DNA from: an uncultured Ardenticatenia bacterium
GTDB taxonomy: Bacteria > Chloroflexota > Anaerolineae > 4572-78 > NAK82
Length of the DNA stretch: 64,000 nucleotides
Direction of reading: 5' to 3'
Assembly (NCBI GenBank): GCA_937127125.1
Contig: CAKZLO010000063.1
Coordinates: forward strand, 25,558-89,557
The number at the start of each line of letters is the position of its first letter. The first letter of the stretch is position 1. Made by a program: the position numbers and the translations under genes. This document shows, piece after piece, positions 33,763 through 42,426 of the stretch. The notes beneath the pieces are model-generated. The model was not told where the DNA came from. It ran no database searches and was given only the letters and a program-made list of their open reading frames with translations.

Positions 33763-34707
33763 GTGACCAAAGTGATGGGAGACTGGGTATCCGAACTGGG
33801 AGGCAGAGCAGAATCGGCTACCTCGATAAGTTGGCGGGAGCTGCAACGGCGCAGCCGTCGCGAAAACATCGGCCGCGCTTGGTACAAGTTTTCGCGCAAT
33901 CCACTATCGGTAGCTGGACTGGCTATCGTCCTGACAATCGTTTTCCTGGCCATTTTTGCCCCTTACGTAACGCCTTATCCTCATCACGCCGGCCCCTTCA
34001 CCGATTTCGAAAACGCTAAATTGCCTCCTAACCTGAAGTACCTCTTTGGTACTGACACGATTGGACGCGACATCCTCACGCGGGTGATCTTTGGTTTCCA
34101 GGACGCCCTGCTGATGGGCATTGTGGTGTTGGCTTTGGTGGTGCCCCCGGGAGTGTTACTCGGTCTGGTGGCTGGCTACTACCAGGGCACGTGGATAGAT
34201 ACAATTATCATGCGCATTACCGATATCTTCTTGGCGGTGCCGCCGCTTATTCTCGCTTTGGCAATTGCCTCTGTGCTCAAACCTAATCTGATGAACTCGA
34301 TGATGGCTGTGTCGCTCATGTGGTGGCCGTGGTACGCGCGGCTGGTCTATGGTCTCACAAGTCAACTGCGTAATGAGTATTTTGTGAAATCAGCGGAGAC
34401 AATCGGTGCAAGCAAAGCACATATTCTCTTCCGCGAGATTTTGCCAAACTGCGTCTCTCCCATCTTCACAAAAATGAGTTTGGATATGGGATGGGTCATT
34501 CTGATCGGCTCGTCACTTAGCTTCGTTGGTTTGGGGGTGCAGCCTCCTAAACCGGGGTTGGGCACAATGGTGGCCGATGGCGCGCGCTATCTGCCTGACC
34601 AATGGTGGATCCCAGTCTTTCCGGCTTTGGGCATTGTGGTGATCGTGCTGGGCTTCAATCTCCTGGGCGACGGATTGCGCGATCTACTTGCAGCGGAAGA
34701 GGCGTAA
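33763..34707 (+). CDS. Dipeptide/oligopeptide-type ABC permease (DppC-like)
   Basis: The second membrane subunit, about 314 residues. An N-terminal cytoplasmic extension is followed by WYKFSRNPLSVAGLAIVL, FGTDTIGRDILTRV and the EAA loop (LRNEYFVKSAETIGASKAHILFREILPN). These are standard for DppC/OppC. I chose the GTG at 33763 because AAAGGAG lies 8 nt upstream, 1 nt after the DppB stop; an ATG at 33775 is possible. It forms a heterodimeric channel with the preceding protein. Confidence 0.9.
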   Translation: MTKVMGDWVSELGGRAESATSISWRELQRRSRRENIGRAWYKFSRNPLSVAGLAIVLTIVFLAIFAPYVTPYPHHAGPFTDFENAKLPPNLKYLFGTDTIGRDILTRVIFGFQDALLMGIVVLALVVPPGVLLGLVAGYYQGTWIDTIIMRITDIFLAVPPLILALAIASVLKPNLMNSMMAVSLMWWPWYARLVYGLTSQLRNEYFVKSAETIGASKAHILFREILPNCVSPIFTKMSLDMGWVILIGSSLSFVGLGVQPPKPGLGTMVADGARYLPDQWWIPVFPALGIVVIVLGFNLLGDGLRDLLAAEEA

Positions 34708-34714
34708 TTGCGAA

Positions 34715-35695
34715 ATGAATACTCCTCCTCTGCTTGAAGTCCGCAATTTGCAAGTGCATTTCAGGGTGTTTGGTGGTTATCTTAAGGTATTAGATGGCGT
34801 CAACTTAGTCGTACGCGCCGGCGAAAAAGTGGGCCTGGTGGGCGAATCGGGCTGTGGTAAAACCACTACGATGAAGGCTATTTTGCGAATACTGCCTGAA
34901 CCGCCCGCGCAGATCGTAGGAGGCCACGTATTGTTCCGCGGGAAAGACGTGTTGAAGATGCGCCCTCAGGAGTTGCGTCGACTACGCGGTCGTGGCATTT
35001 CGATGGTTTTTCAAGACCCTACTGCAGCTTTAAACCCTGTATTCACGATTGGACAACAACTGGGAGATGTTATCCGTTATTCACACAGTGACGGAAGGGT
35101 GGACGCTGGACAAATCCGATTAAAGGCTCTGCAAGCTCTGAAGGAAGTTGCGCTGGCAGATCCTGAGAGGCTGCTGGATAGCTATCCTATTCAACTAAGT
35201 GGGGGCATGCGACAGAGAGTCTGTATCGCAATGGCACTGGCTACGCAACCGGAGTTGTTGATCGCCGATGAGCCAGGCACCTCTCTGGACGTAACCATCC
35301 AGGATCAGATCCTGCGGTTGCTGCACAATCTAGTAGTGGAGCGCAACACTTCTGTCATTCTTATCACGCATACGCTAGGAGTGGTGCGTGAGGTGACAGA
35401 CCGGGTATATGTTATGTATGCTGGCACCATTGTCGAGTCGGCGCCCACTAAGGTCCTGTTTGCAAATCCAATGTTCCCTTACACACGCGGCCTGATGCAA
35501 TCGGTGCCCCGCCTTTCGGGTGGCGGAGTGGCCGAAGGGATACCGGGCCGTATACCCAACTATCTTAATCCACCCACTGGATGTCGTTTTCATCCGCGAT
35601 GTCCCCACGTTATGGAAGTTTGTAGACATGAGAAACCCCCTGTATTTACGGTGGGCGAGGAGCACTACGTCGCCTGTTATCTCTATGCGTCATAG
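34715..35695 (+). CDS. Oligopeptide-type ABC transporter ATPase (DppD-like)
   Basis: An ATP-binding subunit of 326 residues. Walker A is GESGCGKTTTM, the signature LSGGMRQRVC, and Walker B LLIADEPGTSLDV, where Gly replaces the usual Thr of DEPTT. The C-terminal oligo_HPY extension has GCRFHPRCPHVMEVC and a later Cys, the cysteine pattern that coordinates an Fe-S cluster in some Dpp ATPases. The ATG at 34715 begins 7 nt after the dppC-like stop. It pairs with the DppF-like ATPase. Confidence 0.92.
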   Translation: MNTPPLLEVRNLQVHFRVFGGYLKVLDGVNLVVRAGEKVGLVGESGCGKTTTMKAILRILPEPPAQIVGGHVLFRGKDVLKMRPQELRRLRGRGISMVFQDPTAALNPVFTIGQQLGDVIRYSHSDGRVDAGQIRLKALQALKEVALADPERLLDSYPIQLSGGMRQRVCIAMALATQPELLIADEPGTSLDVTIQDQILRLLHNLVVERNTSVILITHTLGVVREVTDRVYVMYAGTIVESAPTKVLFANPMFPYTRGLMQSVPRLSGGGVAEGIPGRIPNYLNPPTGCRFHPRCPHVMEVCRHEKPPVFTVGEEHYVACYLYAS

Positions 35696-35716
35696 CACTG
35701 TGAGGTCGCGCAGCGG

Positions 35717-36718
35717 ATGACCCCTATTCTAGAATATAAGAACCTCAAGAAGTACTTCACCGTCGGACATCGTGGCTTGCTAAGACGCGAGCCAATCACG
35801 GTCAAGGCCGTGGACGGTGTGTCGTTCGTGATCAATAAGGGTGAAGTGTTTGGTCTGGTAGGCGAGTCTGGCTCAGGCAAAAGCACAGTCGCATATACAA
35901 CTATTGGAATGTACCGACCCACTTCAGGGGCGATCGAGTTTCAGGGAGAGAGTCTCTTCACTAAAGAAGGCAAGCGCCCTCGACACATCAAGAAGGAAAT
36001 CCAAATTGTCTTCCAGGACCCAGGCTCGTCTCTGAATCCGCGCCGGAGCGTGAAAGAAATTCTGGAACTGCCGCTCAGCATCCATCAGCCGGCCAAGAAG
36101 CACATTGGGCGTGTTGCCGAGCTATTGGAGATGGTAGAGCTTCCAGTAGATTATATGTACAAGTACCCTCACGCACTGAGCGGAGGCGAGAAACAGATTG
36201 TGGCGATCGCCCGAGCGTTGGCAACCGAGCCTTCTTTCATTATTCTCGACGAGCCTACTTCTGCTCTGGATGTCTCTATCCAGGGAAAGATTATCAACCT
36301 GTTATTGCGTTTGAGGCAGGAGTTCCACCTCTCGTATTTGTTCATAACACACGACTTGAGCCTAATGCGCAATGTCGCCTCGCGTGTCGCGATCATGTAT
36401 CTGGGCAAGATCTGCGAAGTCGCGGAGGCAAGTGAGTTCTTTCGTAACCCCAAGCATCCTTACACGCAGATGCTATTGTCTTCCATCCCTGTGGTTTCGG
36501 AGGAGGAAGAGAAGCTCAAGCCAAAGCGTGTACAATCGCGTGGCGAGATACCCAGCCCGGTTAATATTCCCAGCGGATGCAGCTTTCACTTGCGCTGTCC
36601 GTACAAGATGGATATTTGTCCACGCGTTGACCCAGAGATGGTGGACACTGGTGAAGGACATTACGTGCGTTGTCATCTGTACCCAGTTCAGGAAAACAGC
36701 AGACCTGTTGCAGTGTAG
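35717..36718 (+). CDS. Oligopeptide-type ABC transporter ATPase (DppF-like)
   Basis: The second ATPase subunit, 333 residues. Walker A GESGSGKSTVA, signature LSGGEKQIVAIARAL and Walker B FIILDEPTSALDVSIQ are canonical. The C-terminal extension again has GCSFHLRCPYKMDIC. The N-terminal insertion HRGLLRREPITVKAVDGVSF is typical of DppF/OppF. It lies 21 nt after its partner and 44 nt before HyuA, on the same strand, so import and catabolism are probably co-transcribed. Confidence 0.92.
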   Translation: MTPILEYKNLKKYFTVGHRGLLRREPITVKAVDGVSFVINKGEVFGLVGESGSGKSTVAYTTIGMYRPTSGAIEFQGESLFTKEGKRPRHIKKEIQIVFQDPGSSLNPRRSVKEILELPLSIHQPAKKHIGRVAELLEMVELPVDYMYKYPHALSGGEKQIVAIARALATEPSFIILDEPTSALDVSIQGKIINLLLRLRQEFHLSYLFITHDLSLMRNVASRVAIMYLGKICEVAEASEFFRNPKHPYTQMLLSSIPVVSEEEEKLKPKRVQSRGEIPSPVNIPSGCSFHLRCPYKMDICPRVDPEMVDTGEGHYVRCHLYPVQENSRPVAV

Positions 36719-36762
36719 GTTAATACTTGACATAACATTATCGCACAAGGAGGCATCAGACC

Positions 36763-38814
36763 ATGAGAGTAGCCACCGACATTGGGGGCACCTTCACTGA
36801 TTTGGTGTATCTAGATGAGCAAACCGGGCAGATCGGCGTGGCCAAGGCATCTACCACGCCAGCTAACTTTGCGCAGGGGGTGATTGACACGCTGCACAAA
36901 GCGGCCATTAGGGTGCCTGACACAACTTTCTTCGTACATGGTTCCACGGTAATTATCAACGCATTAACGGAGCGCAAGGGAGCCAAGACAGCTTTGATCA
37001 CTACCCGAGGATTTCGCGACGTCTTGGAAATCACCCGTGCCAACCGCCCCGACCTATACAATATGTATTATACCAAGCCGAAGCCGTTTGTGCCGCGTTA
37101 TCTCCGCCTAGAGGTCCGCGAGCGGATGAACTACAAGGGCGAGGTCTTGGAACCTCTGCACGAGGAGGATGTACGCCGAGCGGCTGAGCTCTGTCGCAAA
37201 GAAAAAGTAGAAGCAATTGCTGTCTGCTTCTTGCATTCGTACGCCAATCCGGCCCATGAAATTCGCTGTGGTGAGATTCTGCGCGAAATGGTCCCGGAAA
37301 TCCCGGTGACACTTTCCCATGAGATCACCCAGGAATGGCGCGAATATGAGCGTACCAACACAGCAGTACTGAACAGCTATGTGATGCCTGTTGCCAAGTT
37401 CTATCTAGCGAATCTGGAGAGGAACCTGGCCGACCTGGGAATGGGCAAAGTGTATCATATTATGCAATCCAACGGTGGCACAGCGACTTTCGATATGGGC
37501 AAGCGTGTGCCGATCAACACGGTCGAATCAGGTCCTGTGGCAGGCGTGATTGGGGCAGCCGTGATCGGCAATTTGATTGGCGAACGCAATGTGATTTCCC
37601 TCGACGTGGGTGGGACGACAGCAAAGACATCGCTGGTCGAAAATGGCACACCACGCATCACCACCGAATACAGGATCGAGTGGCGTCGTGACTACGCGGG
37701 TTATCCTATCCTGGCTCCGACGGTTGACATTGTCGAGATCGGCGCCGGGGGTGGTTCTATCGCCTGGGTGGATAACGCTGGTGCCCTAAAGGTAGGACCA
37801 GTGAGTGCCGGTGCTGACCCGGGACCAGCGTGTTATGGGCGTGGCGGTGACAAACCCACCGTGACGGATGCCAACGTCCTGGCAGGTCGCATCAACCCGG
37901 AGTATTTCTTGGGCGGTGAAATTCGCCTTGACGTGGAAAACGCCCGACGCGCTATGAAACCCATTGCCGACCATTTCAAGGTGAACGTGGAAGAAGCTGC
38001 GATGGGTGTGATTCGATTGGCCGACGCTAATATGATAAACGCGCTCAAGCTGGTATCAGTGCGGCGAGGTTATGATCCTCGCGACTTCGTGTTAATTGCC
38101 TTTGGCGGCGGGGGTGCTATGCACGCGGGTGCGCTGGCGCGGGAGCTGCGTGTCAAGGAGGTGCTCGTTCCGAACGAGCCAGCTGTCTTTTCCGCTTGGG
38201 GAATGCTGATGACCGACCTACGGCAAGATTTCATCCGCACGCGTATCCAGCGCGCCGACCAGATTTCCAGCTCAGCCCTTACTGAGATCTATCAGGAAAT
38301 GGAGGCGGTAGCGCGGCAAAACCTGCTCGATCAGCACATACCGGAAGAACGCATGATGTTCCAACGCTTTGCTGACATGCGTTACCTGGGCCAAGAGCAT
38401 ACAGTAAAGGTACCCATTCCGGGGGGAATCATCACCGAAGAACAGATGCCCGAGATCTGTGAACGCTTCCACCGGCTGCATGAGCACACCTATACATTCC
38501 GCCTGGACACCCTGATCGAATTTGTTAACTATCACGTAACCGGTTTCGGAGTTGTGGAGAAGCCCCAGCTCAAGAAGCTGGATGGAGCTCGGGGCAGCTT
38601 GGAGGCAGCACGCAAAGGAACACGACGTGTCAACTTCGATGAGCTGGGATACCACGACGCACCCATTTATGAGCGCAGTCTCTTGCCGGTCGGGGTCTCT
38701 ATCGCGGGTCCTCTGGTTATTGAGGAACCAGCGTCCACTACAGTGGTGTTCCCAGATCAGACGGTATACCGTGACGAATACGGGTTCTTGCGCATCCACA
38801 CCACGCGCGACTGA
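36763..38814 (+). CDS. HyuA-type hydantoinase/oxoprolinase subunit A
   Basis: An ATP-dependent amidohydrolase or carboxylase subunit of 683 residues. The N-terminal actin-like ATPase motif is VATDIGGTFTDLVYL. The body carries VHGSTVIINALTERKG, NTVESGPVAGVIGAA, SLDVGGTTAKTSL, SAGADPGPACYGRGG and LIAFGGGGAMHAGAL, all characteristic of HyuA. Family reactions are ATP-driven opening of hydantoins or 5-oxoproline, or carboxylation of ketones; sequence alone does not decide. AAGGAGG precedes the start. It is followed by three HyuB-type subunits but only one HyuA exists here. Confidence 0.9.
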   Translation: MRVATDIGGTFTDLVYLDEQTGQIGVAKASTTPANFAQGVIDTLHKAAIRVPDTTFFVHGSTVIINALTERKGAKTALITTRGFRDVLEITRANRPDLYNMYYTKPKPFVPRYLRLEVRERMNYKGEVLEPLHEEDVRRAAELCRKEKVEAIAVCFLHSYANPAHEIRCGEILREMVPEIPVTLSHEITQEWREYERTNTAVLNSYVMPVAKFYLANLERNLADLGMGKVYHIMQSNGGTATFDMGKRVPINTVESGPVAGVIGAAVIGNLIGERNVISLDVGGTTAKTSLVENGTPRITTEYRIEWRRDYAGYPILAPTVDIVEIGAGGGSIAWVDNAGALKVGPVSAGADPGPACYGRGGDKPTVTDANVLAGRINPEYFLGGEIRLDVENARRAMKPIADHFKVNVEEAAMGVIRLADANMINALKLVSVRRGYDPRDFVLIAFGGGGAMHAGALARELRVKEVLVPNEPAVFSAWGMLMTDLRQDFIRTRIQRADQISSSALTEIYQEMEAVARQNLLDQHIPEERMMFQRFADMRYLGQEHTVKVPIPGGIITEEQMPEICERFHRLHEHTYTFRLDTLIEFVNYHVTGFGVVEKPQLKKLDGARGSLEAARKGTRRVNFDELGYHDAPIYERSLLPVGVSIAGPLVIEEPASTTVVFPDQTVYRDEYGFLRIHTTRD

Positions 38815-38843
38815 CATCGGTTCAATAAGGAGGGTATTTCGAT

Positions 38844-40592
38844 ATGGCACGCAATGGGAATGGGGTTGACCCTTTCACCCTCGAGATCATCAGCGAAAGC
38901 TTGCGCGCAATCGGCGACGAGATGTTCGTCACAATGCAGCGCACGAGTATGAGCGTTATCATCTATGAGACGCTCGACTATGCGACCGGCCTGACCGATG
39001 CCCAGGGGCGACTCATCACTCAGGGCAATGGGGTCACGCTTTTCCTCGGCACGCTTGACTATGGTGTGCGCAGCGTGCTGGAAAAGTTCGGCTATGATGG
39101 GCTAAAACCGGGCGATATCGTGATCACGAACGATCCTTACGGCGGCGGAGGAACCCACCTCTCCGATGTATCGTTGATCATGCCCATCTTCTACGACGGC
39201 AAAATTGTCGCCTTCGCTGCCAACAAGGGACACTGGACAGAGGTCGGTGGAATGGCAGCGGGTAGCTGGACCACTGATTCCACCGAAATCTATCAGGAAG
39301 GCCTGCAATTCCCAGTCATCAAGATATTTGAGGAAGGCAAGATCAACCAAGGCTTGGTGGAACTCATCCGAGCGAACGTGCGTACGCCGGACATGAGCAT
39401 TGGCGATATGATGGCTCAGGCGGCATCATTGCGCATCGCTGAGCGACGTTTCCGCGAACTATGCGACAAATACGGCGTCGAAACGGTTACGGCGGGTGTT
39501 GAGAAATTGATGAACGACAGTGAAACGCTGATCCGCCAGGAGCTGCGCAAGATCCCGCCAGGTGTGTATGAAGCGGAAGATTACATTGACGACGACGGAA
39601 TCTCGGAAGGGCCATTCAAGGTTCAGGTAAAAGTTACCGTCACACCGGATAAGCTCATCTGCGACTACACCGGCAGCCATCCTCAAGTGTTGGGACCGGT
39701 AAACGCTGGATGGACAGCCCTCGTCGCTGCTGCGCGCGCCATTTTCCTCGCGCTGACGGATCCATCCATCCCTACCAACGATGGGTGTTTCCGACCGTTG
39801 GAGATCATTTGCCCCCCGCGAACTATCTTCACGGCTGAACGGCCTGCCGCAGTATCCACTTACTGGGAGACGATGTTGTACGCGGCAGACCTGATATGGA
39901 AGGCGATGGCACCCGTGTTGCCACACCGCTTGCCTGCAGGACATTTTCTCAGTGTATGTGCTCCTATCATCGCGGGTTTGCATCCTGACACGGGTTCGCT
40001 GTTCATCCTTGTTGAGCCGAGCGCAGGCGGTTGGGGTGCCGGATCAACCAAAGACGGCGAGAACGGGATGTTCTGTGTGGGCGATGGGGAGACCTACAAT
40101 GTCCCCGTGGAAGTATGTGAGCAACGTTACGGGGTGCTGGTCGAGCAATACGCTTACGACATTACAGAAGGCGGCGCCGGCAAATTCCGTGGTGGGCGTG
40201 GTATGGTGCGCGATTATCGTATTCTGGCCGACAGCGCGCAGCATACAGGTACCTTCGGACGCTTTAAGTTCCTGCCGTGGGGTATGGCTGGTGGTAGCCC
40301 CGGTTCTCGCAACTACATGAAGATCATCTGGGCAGACGGACGCGAGCCGTTGGTGGTGGGCAAAATCGCACGACTACCCGTGAAGAAAGGGGATCTTGTG
40401 CGTCTCGTGACCGGCACCGGCGGAGGCTATGGTGACCCTTGTGAGCGCCCGGTGGAGAAAGTGGTCGAGGATGTCCGGGATGGCTATATCACCCCCGAAA
40501 TGGCACGTGATCAATACGGTGTGGTGGTTGACCCGGAGACGTTGCAGGTGCTGGAGCTGGTGGGCAAACGCGCACAAAAACGGGCAGGGTAA
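38844..40592 (+). CDS. HyuB-type hydantoinase/oxoprolinase subunit B (copy 1)
   Basis: A 582-residue HyuB-family protein. Conserved blocks are DPFTLEIISESLRAIGDEMF, DIVITNDPYGGGGTHLSDVSL, the metal-site-like NKGHWTEVGGMAAGSW, CDYTGSHPQV and the C-terminal TGTGGGYGDPCERPVEKV. It partners HyuA, encoded 29 nt upstream, and is preceded by AAGGAGGG. Compared with copies 2 and 3 it is the most divergent: it has RTSMSVIIYETLDYA where they share RTSQSPIIYEVLD. An 8-bp hairpin covers its stop codon. Confidence 0.9.
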   Translation: MARNGNGVDPFTLEIISESLRAIGDEMFVTMQRTSMSVIIYETLDYATGLTDAQGRLITQGNGVTLFLGTLDYGVRSVLEKFGYDGLKPGDIVITNDPYGGGGTHLSDVSLIMPIFYDGKIVAFAANKGHWTEVGGMAAGSWTTDSTEIYQEGLQFPVIKIFEEGKINQGLVELIRANVRTPDMSIGDMMAQAASLRIAERRFRELCDKYGVETVTAGVEKLMNDSETLIRQELRKIPPGVYEAEDYIDDDGISEGPFKVQVKVTVTPDKLICDYTGSHPQVLGPVNAGWTALVAAARAIFLALTDPSIPTNDGCFRPLEIICPPRTIFTAERPAAVSTYWETMLYAADLIWKAMAPVLPHRLPAGHFLSVCAPIIAGLHPDTGSLFILVEPSAGGWGAGSTKDGENGMFCVGDGETYNVPVEVCEQRYGVLVEQYAYDITEGGAGKFRGGRGMVRDYRILADSAQHTGTFGRFKFLPWGMAGGSPGSRNYMKIIWADGREPLVVGKIARLPVKKGDLVRLVTGTGGGYGDPCERPVEKVVEDVRDGYITPEMARDQYGVVVDPETLQVLELVGKRAQKRAG

Positions 40593-40605
40593 GCTACACC
40601 CTGCC
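40583..40605 (+). other. 8-bp hairpin spanning the end of HyuB copy 1
   Basis: GGCAGGGT (40583-40590) and ACCCTGCC (40598-40605) pair perfectly with a 7-nt loop over and just after the TAA stop. No T-run follows. It may lower expression of, or separate, the next two subunit genes. Confidence 0.45.
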
Positions 40606-40644
40606 TATATGCACCACCCATATTGTGTTCTGTAGCGCTTTCGC

Positions 40645-42426
40645 GTGCCAACTCCCATGCGGTGTGATCCCTTCACGGCCGAGATCATAGCGGAAGCATT
40701 CCGTGCTTCCGCCGAAGAGATGTTCCTCACTCTCAAACGCACAAGCCAAAGCCCCATCATTTACGAAGTGCTCGACTGTGCCTGTGGACTGACAACGCCT
40801 GAAGGCCACCTGGTGGCTGAAGCGGAGGGTATCCCGGGTTTCATTGGGTGTTTGAGCTTCGGGGTGCGCTCGATCCTGCGCAAGTTCGGCCCAGCCCATA
40901 TATGCCCTGGTGACATCTTCATCACCAACGACCCTTATGAAGGGGGAGGAACCCATCTCTCCGATGTCACGCTGGTAGCTCCTGTGTTCTACGACGAAGA
41001 GCTGGTTGCCTTCGTTGCCAACAAGGCGCATTGGACCGAGATGGGAGGGATGGCAGCAGGCAGCTGGACCACCGACGCGACTGAGATCTTTCAGGAGGGT
41101 CTGCAGCTACCCGGACTCAGGATCTTTCACCGAGGACAGCCCGACCGAGCTCTGCTTGACCTCATTGAAGCCAACGTACGCCTCCCCACTATGACCTTGG
41201 GCGACTTATACGCGTGTGCAGCCTCCCTAAGGGTGGGTGAAACAAGCTTCGTCGAAATATGCCGTAAGTATGGGGTGCAGGCGGTGCGGGACGCAATGCA
41301 AAGCATCCTAGCACGCGGCCGCAGAACAGCATGGGCGTGTGTGCAACAGATACCCTATGGTAGCTACTACGCTGAAGACTGGATTGATGACGATGGCATA
41401 GGCGAGCAACCCTTGCACGTTTGCGTGCGTGTTGTCGTTGACGAACAAGGTTTCACCGCTGATTTCACCGGTGCACCGCCTCAGACGATTGGCCCCATCA
41501 ACACGACAAGGGTGGGATTGGAAGTCTCGTGCCGCGAGATCTTCAAAGCAATCGTGGCACCGCACGAACCAAATAATGAGGGTTTGTTCGATCCACTGCG
41601 GGTTGTCTGTCCAGATGGCACCATTTTCACTGCTCGGCGTCCAGCTCCCGTTTCGATATACTGGGAAACAGGTGCTTACGCAAGCGAGCTGATCTGGCGT
41701 GCACTCTACCCGGTGGCGAGTGACCGATTGCCGGTGGGCCACTCCTTGAGTGTTTGCGGCACAATTCTCAGCGGCATCGATGGCGAGAGAGGACCATTTG
41801 TGTTAGTTGAGCCTCAGGCAGGGGGATGGGGAGCGACCTGCAATCGCGATGGTGAATCCGGACTGGTAGTCGCAGGCGATGGCGAGACGTATGTGATGCC
41901 AGTCGAAGTATGCGAACAACGTTATCCGGTATTGGTGGAACAGTATCGCTTTAACACTGGGCCGGCGGGAGCCGGTCAATTCCGGGGTGGCTTTGGTCTT
42001 GTGCGCGACTATCGCATTCTATGTGCACGCGCCGAGCTGACCGCCACGTTTGGCCGCCATCGCTTCCCTCCATGGGGGTACGCAGGTGGTGCAAGTGGGT
42101 CGCCCAATACAATCGAAATCTACTATGATAGTGACAGCGTGGATGTGGGCAAACCGACGTTGCGCGCTGGCAAGCTGGCACGTTGTCCGTTACGGCGCCA
42201 CGACTTAGTACGTTTGATCACTGGCGTGGGTGGCGGTTACGGTGACCCATTGACGCGAGATGTGCAGCGTGTCTGGGAAGATGTCCGCAACGAGTTCCTC
42301 CGACCCGAGGAGGCAGCGAGCGTTTACGGCGTGGTATTGACTCCAGATGGGAGCGCAGTAGACCTTGCAGCGACCACAGCGCTGCGTGAGGCGCGTCGTC
42401 AATCTCATGGCCAGAGGTACCCATGA
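40645..42426 (+). CDS. HyuB-type hydantoinase/oxoprolinase subunit B (copy 2)
   Basis: A 593-residue paralog with all HyuB blocks: CDPFTAEIIAEAFRASAEEM, IFITNDPYEGGGTHLSDVTL, NKAHWTEMGGMAAGSW, FTADFTGAPPQTIGPIN and TGVGGGYGDPLTRDV. It starts with GTG at 40645 (an ATG at 40657 is possible); no clear ribosome binding site is seen. The gap from copy 1 is 52 nt and holds part of the hairpin. Its stop overlaps the start of copy 3 by 4 nt, so copies 2 and 3 are coupled and probably form a complex or heterodimer. Confidence 0.88.
   Translation: MPTPMRCDPFTAEIIAEAFRASAEEMFLTLKRTSQSPIIYEVLDCACGLTTPEGHLVAEAEGIPGFIGCLSFGVRSILRKFGPAHICPGDIFITNDPYEGGGTHLSDVTLVAPVFYDEELVAFVANKAHWTEMGGMAAGSWTTDATEIFQEGLQLPGLRIFHRGQPDRALLDLIEANVRLPTMTLGDLYACAASLRVGETSFVEICRKYGVQAVRDAMQSILARGRRTAWACVQQIPYGSYYAEDWIDDDGIGEQPLHVCVRVVVDEQGFTADFTGAPPQTIGPINTTRVGLEVSCREIFKAIVAPHEPNNEGLFDPLRVVCPDGTIFTARRPAPVSIYWETGAYASELIWRALYPVASDRLPVGHSLSVCGTILSGIDGERGPFVLVEPQAGGWGATCNRDGESGLVVAGDGETYVMPVEVCEQRYPVLVEQYRFNTGPAGAGQFRGGFGLVRDYRILCARAELTATFGRHRFPPWGYAGGASGSPNTIEIYYDSDSVDVGKPTLRAGKLARCPLRRHDLVRLITGVGGGYGDPLTRDVQRVWEDVRNEFLRPEEAASVYGVVLTPDGSAVDLAATTALREARRQSHGQRYP

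Noticed and set aside
33962..33969. A third TTACGTAA palindrome
   Set aside because: It lies in the coding sequence of the DppC-like permease (Tyr-Val-Thr codons), continues differently (CG rather than ACA) and is not next to a promoter.
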